From positions 1-64,000 of the forward strand of contig NZ_FUYE01000016.1 in assembly GCF_900167535.1 (NCBI RefSeq): a DNA stretch of 64,000 nt, written 5' to 3'. Origin of the DNA: Prosthecobacter debontii (GTDB lineage: Bacteria > Verrucomicrobiota > Verrucomicrobiia > Verrucomicrobiales > Verrucomicrobiaceae). Positions 37,213 through 46,300 of the stretch are shown piece after piece. The position numbers and the translations under genes were made by a program. A model generated the notes under the pieces. That model saw nothing but the letters and a program-made list of their open reading frames with translations. It had not been told where the DNA came from and searched no databases. Within the stretch, counting starts at the first letter, position 1. The number at the start of each line of letters is the position of its first letter.

Positions 37213-37327
37213 GAAGGAAGGAAAGGGAGGGGAATCGGACGATGAGAGGAAGGTGGACGTTAATCAATAACGACCTTGACCTGAGAGTCAGGTCGTCTCG
37301 GCAAGGATTGGGCTCCGCGAGGCAGGA

Positions 37328-38032
37328 TTAAGCTGCGGCTGCGGGGATGGCTGAGGCATCTGGGATAAATTGGTATCCCGTGCCGCGCACCGTGACAATG
37401 TGCTTGCCCGCATCACCGAGTTTCTCCCGCAGACGCTTGATGTGGGTATCGAGAGTGCGGGTAGCCACATCATCGGAGTAACCCCACACCTCGCGGAGAA
37501 GCTCAGCGCGGGTATGCACCGCAGCGACGTTTTCCAGGAGAACCGCTAAGAGTTTAAACTCTGTCGTGGTCAGGTCGATCGGCTGACCGTGGTGGAAAAA
37601 CTTCATGTTTTTCCGATCCAGGAGGAAAGCTCCGGTCTTCACTTCGGAGACGTGGGTCACCTTTTTGGTCCGGCGGAGGATGGCCGAGATGCGGAGGGAC
37701 AATTCACGTGGGGAGAAAGGTTTGGTGAGATAGTCATCGGCACCGAGTTCCAGGCCATTGATCTTATCCGTGACCTGAGCTCTCGCCGTGAGCATGATGA
37801 CAGGCACGGAGCGCGTGCGGCTGTCTGCACGCAGACGTTTGAAAACGGTCATGCCATCTTGACCAGGAAGCATCAGGTCCAGCACGATGAGGTCAGGCTC
37901 TTGTTCAATGACTGCATTCATGACCTGAAGGCCATTGGTAATGCAGACACAGTCATGCCCCTCACGCATTAGGTGCAGGGTAATCAGTTCCGAAATATCC
38001 GGCTCGTCATCAACCACCAAGATTTTGCTCAT
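37328..38032 (-). CDS. phoB: PhoB-type winged-helix response regulator
   Basis: A 234-residue OmpR-family regulator: receiver domain with the acidic pair VVDDEPD, phosphoacceptor Asp52 (LIVLDLMLPGQDG), Thr and Lys of the switch (VIMLTARAQ, YLTKPFSPREL), then a winged-helix DNA-binding domain (LTTTEFKLLAVLLENVAAVHTRAELLREVWGY; TRTLDTHIKRLREKLGD). PhoB binds pho boxes and turns on phosphate-starvation genes. Divergent from it, across 181 bp that carry two matching palindromes, lies the glycosyltransferase/PlcP/PhoU gene set. Confidence 0.93.
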   Translation of the reverse strand: MSKILVVDDEPDISELITLHLMREGHDCVCITNGLQVMNAVIEQEPDLIVLDLMLPGQDGMTVFKRLRADSRTRSVPVIMLTARAQVTDKINGLELGADDYLTKPFSPRELSLRISAILRRTKKVTHVSEVKTGAFLLDRKNMKFFHHGQPIDLTTTEFKLLAVLLENVAAVHTRAELLREVWGYSDDVATRTLDTHIKRLREKLGDAGKHIVTVRGTGYQFIPDASAIPAAAA

Positions 38033-38064
38033 AACGTATTAGCCGTTTACAAAAAGGCGGGCTT

Positions 38065-38152
38065 GTCACCAAACGGTTCTTGGTGACGTGTCCGTCACAT
38101 TATCGTTTGAGCCCTTAGATAAATTCAACATAAACCGTGACGCATTCGTCAC
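38065..38152. promoter_or_regulatory. Paired palindromic operator in the phoB - glycosyltransferase intergenic region
   Basis: Two 16-bp palindromes with the same arms, GTGACG-N4-CGTCAC, lie at 38083-38098 and 38137-38152, exactly 54 bp apart. One sits 51 bp from the phoB start and the other 62 bp from the glycosyltransferase start. An overlapping inverted repeat GTCACCAA/TTGGTGAC spans 38065-38072 and 38080-38087. GTCA half-sites also occur at 38165 and nearby. The half-sites partly resemble pho-box TGTCA, but a pho box is a direct repeat, so a different dimeric regulator is equally likely. A weak promoter TTGTCA (38164) - 18 bp - TATGAC (38188) precedes the glycosyltransferase gene. Confidence 0.6.
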
Positions 38153-38213
38153 AATGCAACACTTTGTCAGGAAGCGAATCTGCTTTCTATGACTAGCATC
38201 TGCCGATTGTGAC

Positions 38214-39356
38214 ATGAGGTTTCTGCTCATCACTGACACATTCCCTCCCGATATTAACGGAGTGGCGAGGACTCTTGCGACCTTGGCTGATGGCCTCAAA
38301 CAGCGGGGGCATGAGATTGAAATCGTGACCACGCTGGAAGCCTCTCCCGAGTTGGCGCAGGAACCTTACAAGCGTCACACGGTCATGGCCATGCCCTTAC
38401 CGGGTTACCCGGGCCTGCGCATGGGTTTTACCACGACTTGGCAGATGCAGGCGTTGTATGAAACCTTTCGTCCGGATGCCCTCTACATCGCGACTGAGAC
38501 GCCTCTCGGCATTGCCAGCATTCGTGCGGCGAATAAAATGGGCATACCCATGGTCTCGGGTTTCCACACCAATTTTCAGACCTACTTGGAGGATTACGCT
38601 CTACCCGGACTCGAAACGGTGGCTCAGGGATTGCTGAGGAGCCTGCACAATCAGACGGCACGCACGCTGACTCCCAGTGCGGATACGGCTGCCATGCTGA
38701 CGCGCTGGGGCATTCAGAATGTCGGTGTCTTAGGCCGAGGGGTGGATACCGACCTCTTCAGCCCAAGTCGGCGCAGCCTCGAACTCAGGGAATCGTGGGG
38801 AGTGGATGAGAAGACTCCCGTTGCACTCTATGTCGGACGGGTCGCTGCAGAAAAGAATCTTGTTTTGCTGACTCAAGCTTTTGCTGCCTTCCGTGAGATT
38901 TATCCTGCGGCTCCCTGTGTGGTGGTAGGCGATGGTCCGAAGTTGAAAAGCTTACAGACAGAGCATCCCGAGTTTATTTATACCGGAGCGAAAACAGGGG
39001 AAGATTTGGCCGCGCACTACGCCAGTGCCGATGCGTTTCTCTTTCCAAGCATCACGGAGACCTTTGGAAACGTCGTCTTGGAGGCCATGTCGAGCGGGCT
39101 GGTGACGACGGCTTACGACTACGCTGCGCCTCGGCAATTGATTCGGAGTGGCGAAAATGGTTTCCTTGCGCCTTTTGACGATGAGTCGGCCTTTCTCGAC
39201 CAATGCAGAATGGCTGCCAGGGCCTGGAATGAAGCTCCTTTACGCCAAGCCGCCCGTCAAGCCGCCCAGGATTTGGGCTGGCAGCGGGTCATCGAACAAT
39301 TCGAGTCTGAATTGACTTCTGTGATTGGCACGACCTCTTCTCAACACTCGGCTTGA
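38214..39356 (+). CDS. GT4-family glycosyltransferase, likely glycolipid-forming
   Basis: A 380-residue glycosyltransferase of the GT-B, GT4 type. It has the N-terminal family opening TDTFPPDINGVARTLATLADGL, the segment VSGFHTNFQTYLEDYALP typical of diacylglycerol/phosphatidylinositol glycosyltransferases (SQD2, MgtA, Agt types), and the C-terminal nucleotide-sugar domain (LYVGRVAAEKNLVLLTQAF; VVGDGPKLKSL; FLFPSITETFGNVVLEAMSSGL with the EX7E motif). In other bacteria an Agt-type enzyme next to PlcP makes glucosyl- or galactosyl-diacylglycerol under phosphate shortage. The next gene here is PlcP-like, and phoB-phoR lie divergently, so the same job is inferred. The first codon ATG 38214 is clear. 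Confidence 0.88.
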   Translation: MRFLLITDTFPPDINGVARTLATLADGLKQRGHEIEIVTTLEASPELAQEPYKRHTVMAMPLPGYPGLRMGFTTTWQMQALYETFRPDALYIATETPLGIASIRAANKMGIPMVSGFHTNFQTYLEDYALPGLETVAQGLLRSLHNQTARTLTPSADTAAMLTRWGIQNVGVLGRGVDTDLFSPSRRSLELRESWGVDEKTPVALYVGRVAAEKNLVLLTQAFAAFREIYPAAPCVVVGDGPKLKSLQTEHPEFIYTGAKTGEDLAAHYASADAFLFPSITETFGNVVLEAMSSGLVTTAYDYAAPRQLIRSGENGFLAPFDDESAFLDQCRMAARAWNEAPLRQAARQAAQDLGWQRVIEQFESELTSVIGTTSSQHSA

Positions 39357-39388
39357 CCTCGATCCCACTTTCCGCGTTCACTCTCCCC

Positions 39389-40279
39389 ATGTCAGACGAC
39401 CTTGACGAAACACCAGACGCTCCGATCACGCCGGAACGGACCAAGACTAAACTGCGTGCGCGCACGGTGTTTATCTCAGACGTGCATTTGGGCATGCCTG
39501 ATTGCAAAGCCGCCCAGGCCTCTCACTTCATCCGCAATACGATGTGCGATAAGCTGGTGATGAATGGAGATATCATCGACGCTTGGCACCTGAAACGTCT
39601 GGGGGGATGGAACAAGTCCCACACCCACTTCATCCGCACCGTGCTGAAAAAGATGGAGAAGGAAAACACGCAGATCATTTACCTGCGCGGAAATCACGAC
39701 GATATTCTGGATCGGTTCATCCCCATCCGCCTCGATAACTTCCTCATCTCCGATGAGCACATCCACCACACGAAAGACGGAGACTATCTCGTGGTGCACG
39801 GAGACGGTTTCGACCATGTGACCACCAACCACCCTTGGATCGCCAAGCTAGGCGGTATTGGTTACAACATCCTCCTGCGGGTCAACCGGGCCTACAATTG
39901 GTATCGCCGCATCCGGGGTAAAGAGAGCTTTTCTCTCAGCCGGTGGGTGAAGTTGAAAGTGAAATCCGCCGTCAGCTTTGTCGGCAAATACGAGGAACAG
40001 CTCCAGGAATTGGCCAAAGCCAAGGGCTGTGTGGGGATCATCTGCGGGCACATCCATAGCCCGGCCAACAAAAAGGTGGGGGAAACCCACTATCTAAATT
40101 CCGGTGACTGGGTGGAATCCCTCACCGCCATTCTGGAGTATGACAATGGGGAATTTGAAGTCATCACCTATGATCAATTCTGCGAACGCACCAATCGGGA
40201 GCCGAAAGGTTACGCAACTGTCGCAGAAGTGGATCAATCTGTGAAATTAGGTGTCGAAAATGTCACACCCGCCATGTAG
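39389..40279 (+). CDS. plcP: PlcP-like metallophosphoesterase (UDP-diacylglucosamine hydrolase-like fold)
   Basis: A 296-residue metallophosphoesterase with the full motif set: DVHLG (Asp31, His33), GDIID (Asp61), RGNHDD (Asn102-His103), VHGDGFDH and CGHIHSP. The fold is that of LpxH, but the details VNRAYNWYRR, LSRWVKLKVKSAVSFVGKYEE and YLNSGDWVESLTAILEYDNG match the PlcP phospholipase C group, which cuts phosphatidylcholine and other phospholipids to diacylglycerol during phosphate starvation. Such genes are often annotated as UDP-2,3-diacylglucosamine diphosphatase. No signal peptide is visible. Two starts are possible: ATG 39389 (used) and TTG 39353, which would overlap the GT4 stop as TTGA. 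Confidence 0.85.
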   Translation: MSDDLDETPDAPITPERTKTKLRARTVFISDVHLGMPDCKAAQASHFIRNTMCDKLVMNGDIIDAWHLKRLGGWNKSHTHFIRTVLKKMEKENTQIIYLRGNHDDILDRFIPIRLDNFLISDEHIHHTKDGDYLVVHGDGFDHVTTNHPWIAKLGGIGYNILLRVNRAYNWYRRIRGKESFSLSRWVKLKVKSAVSFVGKYEEQLQELAKAKGCVGIICGHIHSPANKKVGETHYLNSGDWVESLTAILEYDNGEFEVITYDQFCERTNREPKGYATVAEVDQSVKLGVENVTPAM

Positions 40280-40303
40280 CTTGATCACTTCAGCCACGCG
40301 ACG

Positions 40304-40990
40304 ATGCACGAGCACATTTTGTCTACTTTCGATCATTCCCTCAATCGCCTGCGTGAGCAGGTGCTCACCATGGCCAGCATTGCTCGACGCAATCTGGGCA
40401 GTTCCATGCGCGGGCTGCTGGAGCGTAATACGGATCTTTGCAATTCCGCCATCGCTGCCGATCAGGACGTGAATGAATTGGAAAAAAATATCGATCAGCT
40501 TGGGATGCAGATCCTGCTGAAGTTCCAGCCCACTGCACATGACCTGCGGCAAGTGATGGGAACGATCCGAGTGGCGAACAATCTGGAGCGTATCTCCGAT
40601 CAGGCCTGTAGCATTGCCAAACGAGCCCGAGCGATCAATCTACTGCCCGAGATCGCCGAGGTGAGTCTTCTCCAGCCGGTTTACCATCTCTGTGCACGTA
40701 ACTTGGAGGCCAGTATCCAGGCCTTTACCAACGCTGACCCTGAAGCTGCCGCTGCGACACGATTGCTGGATAAGGAACTCGATGCGGCGGAGAAGTCTGT
40801 GGACCAAGCGTTACTTCGCGTTATGGAAGCACGACAGGCTCCACTCGAAGGTTATCTTCATTTGATTTTCGTGGCTCGCTTCTTGGAGCGCGTCGGTGAT
40901 CACGCCAAGAATATCTGCGAAGACACCATCTTCATCGAGAAGGCCGAAGACATCCGTTTTGATAAGAACAAGCGCGAGGCTTTGTCTTAA
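40304..40990 (+). CDS. phoU: Phosphate-specific transport system accessory protein PhoU
   Basis: A 228-residue all-helical protein with two PhoU repeats, each carrying the metal-binding helix pattern (RVANNLERISDQACSIAKRA; VARFLERVGDHAKNICEDT). PhoU binds PhoR and the Pst transporter and holds the phosphate regulon off when phosphate is plentiful. It follows the PlcP-like gene by 24 bp and is probably co-transcribed with it. No pst transporter genes are in the window. A hairpin terminator follows. Confidence 0.93.
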   Translation: MHEHILSTFDHSLNRLREQVLTMASIARRNLGSSMRGLLERNTDLCNSAIAADQDVNELEKNIDQLGMQILLKFQPTAHDLRQVMGTIRVANNLERISDQACSIAKRARAINLLPEIAEVSLLQPVYHLCARNLEASIQAFTNADPEAAAATRLLDKELDAAEKSVDQALLRVMEARQAPLEGYLHLIFVARFLERVGDHAKNICEDTIFIEKAEDIRFDKNKREALS

Positions 40991-41012
40991 AGATCGCTCG
41001 TTGACGAGATCT

Positions 41013-41054
41013 TTCCGGTTTGGCAACCGACAGCATGCGTTGCCAAATCCGGAA
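41013..41054. terminator. Bidirectional hairpin terminator between phoU and the DUF5362-like gene
   Basis: CCGGTTTGGCAAC (41015-41027) pairs with GTTGCCAAATCCGG (41039-41052), a 13-bp stem with one bulged T and an 11-base loop. A smaller hairpin (AAGAT..ATCTT, 40990-41013) precedes it. It lies between convergent genes, so it probably serves both. T tracts are short. Confidence 0.7.
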
Positions 41055-41084
41055 TCTGGAGACTGAGCTCCCAATACCCATCGT

Positions 41085-41630
41085 TTAGGGATTCTCGGTG
41101 CCTGCGCCTTCCACGGGGATGTTTTGCAAGCCACCGGCTGCGGCTGCGCTGAAGACCACGGCACCGATGATGACGACCACATACAGAAGGATCATCAGAA
41201 TGAGCAGGATACCTGCGAATTTCCAGAAGGCGCGTTGTTGATTTAAGGCGGCGACGAGATCCTCTGGGTTGCGGGATTGGGACAAGCGCCCAATGCACGT
41301 GCCATACTTCCAAATTTTAACGGTCGGATAGATGTAAATCAACGACATGAGGGCATAGAGGACCGCCACACCGATCAAGGGAACGCCACCGAATGCACCG
41401 GTTTGGCCCTTCATCATTTCACCCGCGCCGATGGCTGCGGCGGCGACCACTCCGAGAGCACCTAGGAGCATCAAACCCACAGCAATCCACATGACAACCC
41501 CGATGAGGCGGAGCCAGGGCTTGGTGCGTTGTAACTGCACGATCGCTTCGGCGGGCACACCTTCGACGGCGGTGCCATGGGTGGAGCCAAACAAATTCGC
41601 TGACGGAGTGTTGTAAGGGTTGCTTTCCAT
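41085..41630 (-). CDS. Four-helix membrane protein, DUF5362-like
   Basis: A 181-residue protein with a hydrophilic start (MESNPYNTPSANLFG) and about four membrane helices: WLRLIGVVMWIAVGLMLLGALGVVAAAAIGAG, VPLIGVAVLYALMSLIYIYPTVKIW, and a C-terminal double segment (FWKFAGILLILMILLYVVVIIGAVVFS). The NPEDLVAALNQQRAFWKFAGI junction between the last helices is characteristic of DUF5362-type proteins. The function is unknown. It converges on phoU. Confidence 0.75.
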   Translation of the reverse strand: MESNPYNTPSANLFGSTHGTAVEGVPAEAIVQLQRTKPWLRLIGVVMWIAVGLMLLGALGVVAAAAIGAGEMMKGQTGAFGGVPLIGVAVLYALMSLIYIYPTVKIWKYGTCIGRLSQSRNPEDLVAALNQQRAFWKFAGILLILMILLYVVVIIGAVVFSAAAAGGLQNIPVEGAGTENP

Positions 41631-41763
41631 AAGGGGCGAGATGGCTGAGTGAGTGCAGATGGTTTCGTCTCTTTGAGCTGAACTGGTCGTGCCTGTTTCT
41701 AGAGAAACTCTTTCCTCAGGTTAAGATTACTTGGAGCATCTTTCCTGGACTCCTGAGACCCAT

Positions 41764-42306
41764 TTAGGACTCAAACTTTGGAAACTCTCCGGTCGTAATC
41801 CATAGGTAGAGCAATTTGATCGTCAGACCAATCAACGGCAAAACGACAAAGAAGCAGAACAGGCCAATCGTAACAGGCAAATACTCAAGTAGTCGTTCAC
41901 CCCAAGTTTCTTTAACAGGTGGGCGCATGAGCTGTTCTTCTTGCTCTTGTTTTTGCTTTTGCAGAAAGCTTTCAAAAGAGGTGTAGTCCGCCAGAGGTGG
42001 CCGATTGAGATGCCCCTTATCCGTGTGGATGAGTCGGCCCGTCTGGCAATCCAAAGCATAGGGGCAGGCATCGGCTTCATCGCCCATGTAAAGCCACTGC
42101 GCAGGCCAGGGAGGCAGGCCCTCGAAGCCACGGCGATAATCGAGGGTGGCCTCAATGATTTGATCCGCATCTCGGAGTGCTGTGACGTCATCAATGGGAC
42201 CGTGGTCCTCAATGGTTTGGTCGTCTTCGGCCAGATAAGCCCGGTAAGAAACGGGTAGAGCCAGGGCTAAGGTGGCTTCGATCCTGGCGATATCGGTTTC
42301 AGTCAT
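41764..42306 (-). CDS. SMI1/KNR4 (SUKH)-like protein with C-terminal membrane helix
   Basis: A 180-residue protein. The first ~110 residues fit the SMI1/KNR4 family (RIEATLALALPVSYRAYLAEDD near the start; DYTSFESFLQ at the end of the domain). The rest holds a charged stretch and one membrane helix (LPVTIGLFCFFVVLPLIGLTIKLLYLW). SUKH proteins are best known as immunity proteins of bacterial toxins; many others have unknown roles. Its ATG (42306-42304) overlaps the stop of the class A beta-lactamase gene (42305-42303) by 4 bp, so the two are translationally coupled. No toxin gene is visible nearby. Confidence 0.7.
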   Translation of the reverse strand: MTETDIARIEATLALALPVSYRAYLAEDDQTIEDHGPIDDVTALRDADQIIEATLDYRRGFEGLPPWPAQWLYMGDEADACPYALDCQTGRLIHTDKGHLNRPPLADYTSFESFLQKQKQEQEEQLMRPPVKETWGERLLEYLPVTIGLFCFFVVLPLIGLTIKLLYLWITTGEFPKFES

Positions 42307-43256
42307 GAACGGTTATCGGTGAGCGTTTCCAAGACGATCTTGGTCGCGGCAGCGATGATGTCATTGCGCATGGGGGCTTGGGAAGTCTTTTGAGTGAAAT
42401 AGATGGCCAGGATGATTGGGGATTGGTTAGGCGGAAAGAGGATGCCGATGTCATTCGTGGTGCCGTAGTCACCGGAACCAGTTTTATCCGCGACCTCCCA
42501 ATCGCTGGGGACTGCCGCCCGTATCCGAGCCGCACCGGTCGTGTTGCCTCGCATCCAAGTGCTAAGCTGGTTCCGCTGTTGAGGGGATAATCCATGGCCG
42601 AGCAAGAGCCGCTGGAGGTCGTGAGCCATGGCTGCGGGACTGGTGATGTCGCGCACATCGCCTGGAATGGCGGTATTGAGTTCCGTTTCCCAGCGATCCA
42701 ATCGAAAGGTCGAATCGCCAATGGAGCGAGCGAACGCGGTCATGGCTTGCGTGCCACCGAGTTCTTTGATCAGCAGATTACCGGCGGTGTTGTCACTGTA
42801 TTGCAATGCGGCGGCACAGAGCTGAGCGAGGCTCATGCTACGGCCTGCTTGCTTCTCGGTGATGGGCGAGTAGCTGACTAAATCTTGCTTGGAATACCGG
42901 ATGTGGCGATCCAACTCCGTTGGGTCTTGCTCCGTTCGTTTGAGAATGGCGGCAGCGGCGAGGAATTTGAAGGTGCTGCAAAAGGGAAAACGTTCGTTCG
43001 GACGATACCGCACTGAACGGCGAGGAAGGGAAGAGGCGGTCCATGCGGCGATTCCCAGTCGGCCTTGAGACTCGAACTCCAATTCAGCGAGTTGCCGGTG
43101 TGCAGAGGGTGAGGCTGATGAAGGGAGGCTGCATCCGCTGGTGAAGGGCAATGTTACCAACCCTGCTAAAGCAGCACGGCGGGTGAATCCTGACCGCAGC
43201 GACTGCGGTGGCTTAGGAGCGGAGCGAGGCAAGGAGTCTGGATCGAAAATGGTCAT
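42303..43256 (-). CDS. Class A beta-lactamase, Tat-type lipoprotein
   Basis: A 317-residue serine beta-lactamase. It has the four class A motifs at proper spacing: Ser94-Thr-Phe-Lys97 (S70xxK), Ser154-Asp-Asn156 (SDN), Glu190 in WETELN (E166 region) and Lys258-Thr-Gly260 (KTG). The N-terminus carries a twin-arginine-like signal (FTRRAALAGLVTLPFTSGC) with lipobox Cys42. It should hydrolyse penicillins and perhaps cephalosporins in the periplasm; the spectrum cannot be read from motifs. Upstream is a short gap to the divergent esterase operon; downstream it overlaps the SUKH-like gene. It is probably a chromosomal resident enzyme, as no mobile genes flank it. Confidence 0.9.
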   Translation of the reverse strand: MTIFDPDSLPRSAPKPPQSLRSGFTRRAALAGLVTLPFTSGCSLPSSASPSAHRQLAELEFESQGRLGIAAWTASSLPRRSVRYRPNERFPFCSTFKFLAAAAILKRTEQDPTELDRHIRYSKQDLVSYSPITEKQAGRSMSLAQLCAAALQYSDNTAGNLLIKELGGTQAMTAFARSIGDSTFRLDRWETELNTAIPGDVRDITSPAAMAHDLQRLLLGHGLSPQQRNQLSTWMRGNTTGAARIRAAVPSDWEVADKTGSGDYGTTNDIGILFPPNQSPIILAIYFTQKTSQAPMRNDIIAAATKIVLETLTDNRS

Positions 43257-43316
43257 GCGCTTTTACCAGTAATATTCAGGGTTCCGGTTCGTCTTTGTTA
43301 GTCCAACCCATCTGCT

Positions 43317-46300
43317 ATGAAGAGACTTTTCGCATTAGCTTTGTCGTTCGCGCCTTTGGTCGCGTTTGCCGATGTCCGGCTGCCCGCCATCATCTCAGAC
43401 CACATGGTGGTGCAAGCCGGTGTGAAGGTGCCCATCTGGGGCTGGGCGGACGCGGGCGAAGAAGTCAGTGTTTCTCTGGGCGAGCAAACCGCCAACGCCA
43501 AGACCGCTGGAGATGGCAAATGGCAGGTCGAATTGGCAGCTATGAAAGCCACCGACCAACCCTTGACCCTTTCGGTGACGGGGAAGAATACGCTGAAGGT
43601 GCAGGACGTGTTGGTGGGTGAAGTCTGGTTAGGCAGTGGCCAGTCCAATATGGCCATGACGGTGAGTGGAAGCCTCAACTATGAAGAGGAACAGAAGGCG
43701 GCGAACCAGCCTCACATCCGCATGTTTACGGTGGAGCGTGCTTCTAAAGCTGAGCCCCAAAAAGACTGCACCGGAACTTGGCAGGTGTGCAGCGCCGAGA
43801 CGGTGGGGCGTTTCTCGGCGGCAGCCTATTTTTTCGGACGTGAACTGCATCGCGAATTGAAGCAACCCGTGGGGCTGATCAATTCATCATGGGGAGGCAC
43901 AGCCATTGAAGCGTGGACCAGCCGCGAAGCGCAGTCCAAATTGCCTGTGTATCCTGAGATCATCGCGCCATGGGATGAGGCGGCTAAACAACCCTGGGAT
44001 GCCGCCAAAGAAGCCGACAAATACAAGGCTGCCGTGACTCAATGGAAGCAGTCTGTCGCGGAGGCTAAAGCCGCCGGTAAAGCACAGCCTCGCCCTCCCG
44101 TTCAGGCCGTGCAGCCACGCTTGCACCAGAATCATCCGGCCAATCTCTACAACGGCATGATAGCCCCGCTCATCCCTTATGCGATCAAAGGCGCGATCTG
44201 GTATCAGGGCGAGCACAATTCTAACAAACCGTATGTGGGTTCTTACAGCCTCCAGTTGCAGACGCTGATTGAAGACTGGCGTGGTCGCTGGGGGTATGAG
44301 TTTCCTTTTGCCTGGGTGCAGTTGCCTGACTATCGCGAGCCTCAGCAGAATCCTGTGGAAGTGCAGCGTTGGCCATTGATCCGCGAGCAGATGCTAAAGA
44401 CCCTGCGGGTGCCGAAGACAGGGATGGCTGTGGCTTTAGGTTTGGGTGAGGTGAAGGACATTCACCCAAAGAACAAGCAGGGGGTGGGCAAACGCCTGTC
44501 GCTCTGGGCATTGAGCCAAGTGTACGGCCAGAACATGGAGTCTTGGTCAGGTCCGCTGTTGAGCAAACATGAGGTCAAAGGTGGGAATGTGACGCTGACC
44601 TTTGAACATGCTGAAGGTGGTCTTGCCTCCAAGGATAGCGGGAATGAATTGAAGGGGTTTGCCATCGCAGGTGCAGATCGGCGCTTCGTCTGGGCCCGAG
44701 CGCGCATCGTCGGTGGGAATCGGGTGGTCGTGGCTTCTCCTGAGGTGTCTCAACCCGTGGCGGTTCGTTATGCTTGGGCGGACAATCCTGTTTGGTCTTT
44801 GCAAAACGGTGCGGGTTTGCCTGCGAGTCCCTTCCGCACGGATGAGTGGGAGATTGAGCTGAAGCTGGCTGGGATCTTTGGCGATCACATGGTGGTGCAA
44901 GCCGGAACTGCTGTGCCTGTCTGGGGATGGTCGGAGCCAGGAGATTCCATCAGTGTGACCTTGGGTAAGGAAATGGCCACGACCACGGCAACCCCCGATG
45001 GACATTGGAGTGTGCGACTGATGCCACAGCCAGCTTCCGCAGAGCCTCAAGTGATGACGGTGAAGGGGAATAAGAAGACCCTCACTCTGAAGGATGTTCT
45101 CGTTGGAGAAGTATGGCTGGCTTCAGGACAGTCCAACATGGCGTTTCTTTTCAGTCGCGGAGAATACTCTGCGGCAGAAACGTCTGCGGCGAATCTGCCT
45201 CAGATGCGCATGTTTACGGTCAAACAACACAGCACCCGAATGGCCCAGGAAGACTGCGAGGGCGAGTGGGTGGTTGCATCACCGGAAACGGTACAAAACT
45301 TCTCGGCGGTGGCTTGGTTCTTCGGCAAAGCTTTGCATGAGAGTCTGAAGACGCCTGTGGGAATGATCAATTCCTCCTGGGGTGGCACCGACATCGCCGC
45401 CTGGACCAGTGAAGACGCGCAAGTGAAAGTCCCTGAACTGAAAGTGGGATTGGAGAATTGGGCAAAGGCTGCTGAAACTTATGACGGCCCGAAGGAAAAA
45501 GAAGCCTATGACAAACGCGTGAAAGCCTGGGCAGAAGCGGTGAAGCAAGTCAAAGCCAAAGGTGGCGAGACGTTGCCTCGGAAGCCTCGTTTCAATGGCC
45601 CTCCAGACCGCGATCAAAATCATCCAGCCAATCTATACAATGGCATGATTCATCCTCTGATCCCCTACGCGATCAAAGGGGCCATCTGGTATCAAGGAGA
45701 GCACAATTGCTCGACGCAAGCCAAGGCTGAGCTCTATGGGAAGCAATTGCCGCTGTTGGTGCAGGACTGGCGAGCCAAGTGGCGCAGCAACCTGCCTTTT
45801 GCGTGGGTGCAGTTGCCCAATTTTGAGCAAGCCGCTTATCGCCCCTTGGTGCGTGAGGCGATGTTGAAGAGCTTGTCTGTTCCCAATACGGGAATGGCGG
45901 TGACCATTGATGTCGGGGAAGCCCATGACAATCATCCCAAAGATAAAAAATCTGTTGGGGAACGCTTGGCACTGTGGGCCCAAGCGCGGGTGTATCGGCA
46001 GAAGCTGCCTGCTTATTCGGGGCCTACGCCACGTGACCACGAGATCAAAAACGGGGCTGTGCATGTCCGCTTTAACAATGCCCAGGGAGATCTCGTCCTG
46101 AGAGGTGAAGCTGCTGAAGGCTTCGAGGTCGCTGGTGCCGACCAAAAGTGGAAACCTGCCCAAGCCAAGGTGGCGAGCAATCTTCTGATTCTTTCCAACC
46201 CCGAAATCAAACAACCTGTGGCGGCACGTTATGCGTGGGCGGCTAATCCGAAGGCGATTCTTTACAATGGTGAAGGGCTTCCTGCCAGTCCTTTCCGAAC

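Noticed and set aside
37270-37296. Hairpin between phoB and phoR as a terminator
   Set aside because: A 10-bp stem with one bulge is present, but no T tract follows, so a terminator cannot be claimed; it may only affect expression.
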